Below, one piece after another: positions 4,958-5,179 of a stretch of 5,179 nt of DNA (the stretch's first letter is position 1; every line of letters begins with the position of its first letter). The notes beneath the pieces were generated by a model. It saw only the letters and a list, made by a program, of their open reading frames with translations. It ran no database searches and had not been told where the DNA came from. Position numbers and translations under genes: made by a program. This DNA comes from Ktedonobacter sp. (GTDB lineage Bacteria; Chloroflexota; Ktedonobacteria; Ktedonobacterales; Ktedonobacteraceae). The DNA lies in contig DMFQ01000126.1 in the NCBI GenBank assembly GCA_003450555.1, positions 9,323-14,501 on the forward strand, given 5' to 3'.

Positions 4958-5179
4958 TCAGTGTGCTACGGCCTGTTGTTGTTTGGAGCGACGCGTTGGT
5001 AAAGGAATAAAAGCCTTTTCCTCGGCGTGGGGTTGGGCCGGGCGCATTTTTGCGTTCAGAGCACAGAATGACATCACCCCCCTTGGTGATGCGTTGTGGA
5101 AACAGCAGCGTTCAATTCTGCTCATATCGATATCACTCTCGTCCATGAATGGTTTGACGAAGAGTGTGAGCGTCTTGCG
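4958..5179 (-). CDS. Radical SAM protein, C-terminal fragment (5' end outside window), MJ0619/Tes-like Cys cluster
   Basis: The frame is open from the right edge to the TGA at 4960-4958, giving 73 residues with no start needed inside the window. A Met codon at 5146 exists, but coding sense continues upstream of it ('RKTLTLFVKPFMDESD'), so it is internal. The pattern 'FMD-x(3)-DIDMSRIERCCFH', then 'SPRG' and 'SFCALN', resembles the C-terminal auxiliary cluster of a radical SAM group that includes archaeal MJ0619 (tetraether lipid synthase, Tes), where I recall 'FMD-x-YNFD-x(2)-R-x(3)-C-x-H' and 'PFCxYN'. Cys25, Cys26 and Cys39 of the fragment are the likely iron-sulfur ligands. The last 30 residues are a variable basic, Gln-rich tail. 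The radical SAM CxxxCxxC motif lies outside the window, so the family is inferred from the tail only and the substrate cannot be given. Confidence 0.6.
   Translation of the reverse strand, partial: RKTLTLFVKPFMDESDIDMSRIERCCFHNASPRGVMSFCALNAKMRPAQPHAEEKAFIPLPTRRSKQQQAVAH

Noticed and set aside
4958..5146. Treating the 62-codon frame starting at 5146 as a complete small gene
   Set aside because: The frame stays open to the right edge with protein-like sequence before the Met, and the Cys-cluster pattern extends across it, so it is the tail of a larger protein.

Overview
The window looks like chromosomal DNA of a soil Chloroflexota bacterium, probably Ktedonobacteria-like. The reasons are a secreted protein with a proline/threonine linker rich in 'PTATNT' units followed by a beta-sandwich carbohydrate-binding-like domain, a mid-range GC content by eye, and the mix of gene families. 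The taxonomy is inference; there is no rRNA or marker gene here.

Left end, + strand (1-876): the last 49 codons of a glucokinase (glk), followed by a complete HAD-superfamily hydrolase of the L-2-haloacid-dehalogenase lineage. The two are close enough to share a transcript. Bases 877-1071 hold no gene I can support and separate two convergent transcription units.

The rest (1072-5179) is a single minus-strand series, read right to left. It starts with the C-terminal 73 residues of a radical SAM protein running off the right edge (5179-4958). A strong hairpin (4904-4940) and a possible promoter follow. Next come two tandem family-2 glycosyltransferases of the TIGR04283 type (4868-4185 and 4168-3479), 16 bases apart. 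Then comes an eight-helix membrane protein of unknown function (3442-2564). Last is an alkaline-phosphatase-superfamily phosphoesterase with a PT-rich linker and a C-terminal binding domain (2510-1140), ending in a good intrinsic terminator (1125-1072).

The two glycosyltransferases, the membrane protein and the exported phosphoesterase suggest work on the cell envelope or on a lipid/glycan substrate. The radical SAM tail carries a Cys cluster that I associate with the MJ0619/tetraether-lipid-synthase-like group, which would fit a membrane-lipid theme, but only the tail is visible. The main anomaly is the phosphoesterase. Its homology to the superfamily clearly continues upstream of the only usable start codon (a GTG with no Shine-Dalgarno) and stops within about 10 bases of the membrane-protein stop codon. 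The part carrying the first metal ligand and the nucleophile is missing, so it looks 5'-truncated. Its remaining metal-site motifs are also non-standard.
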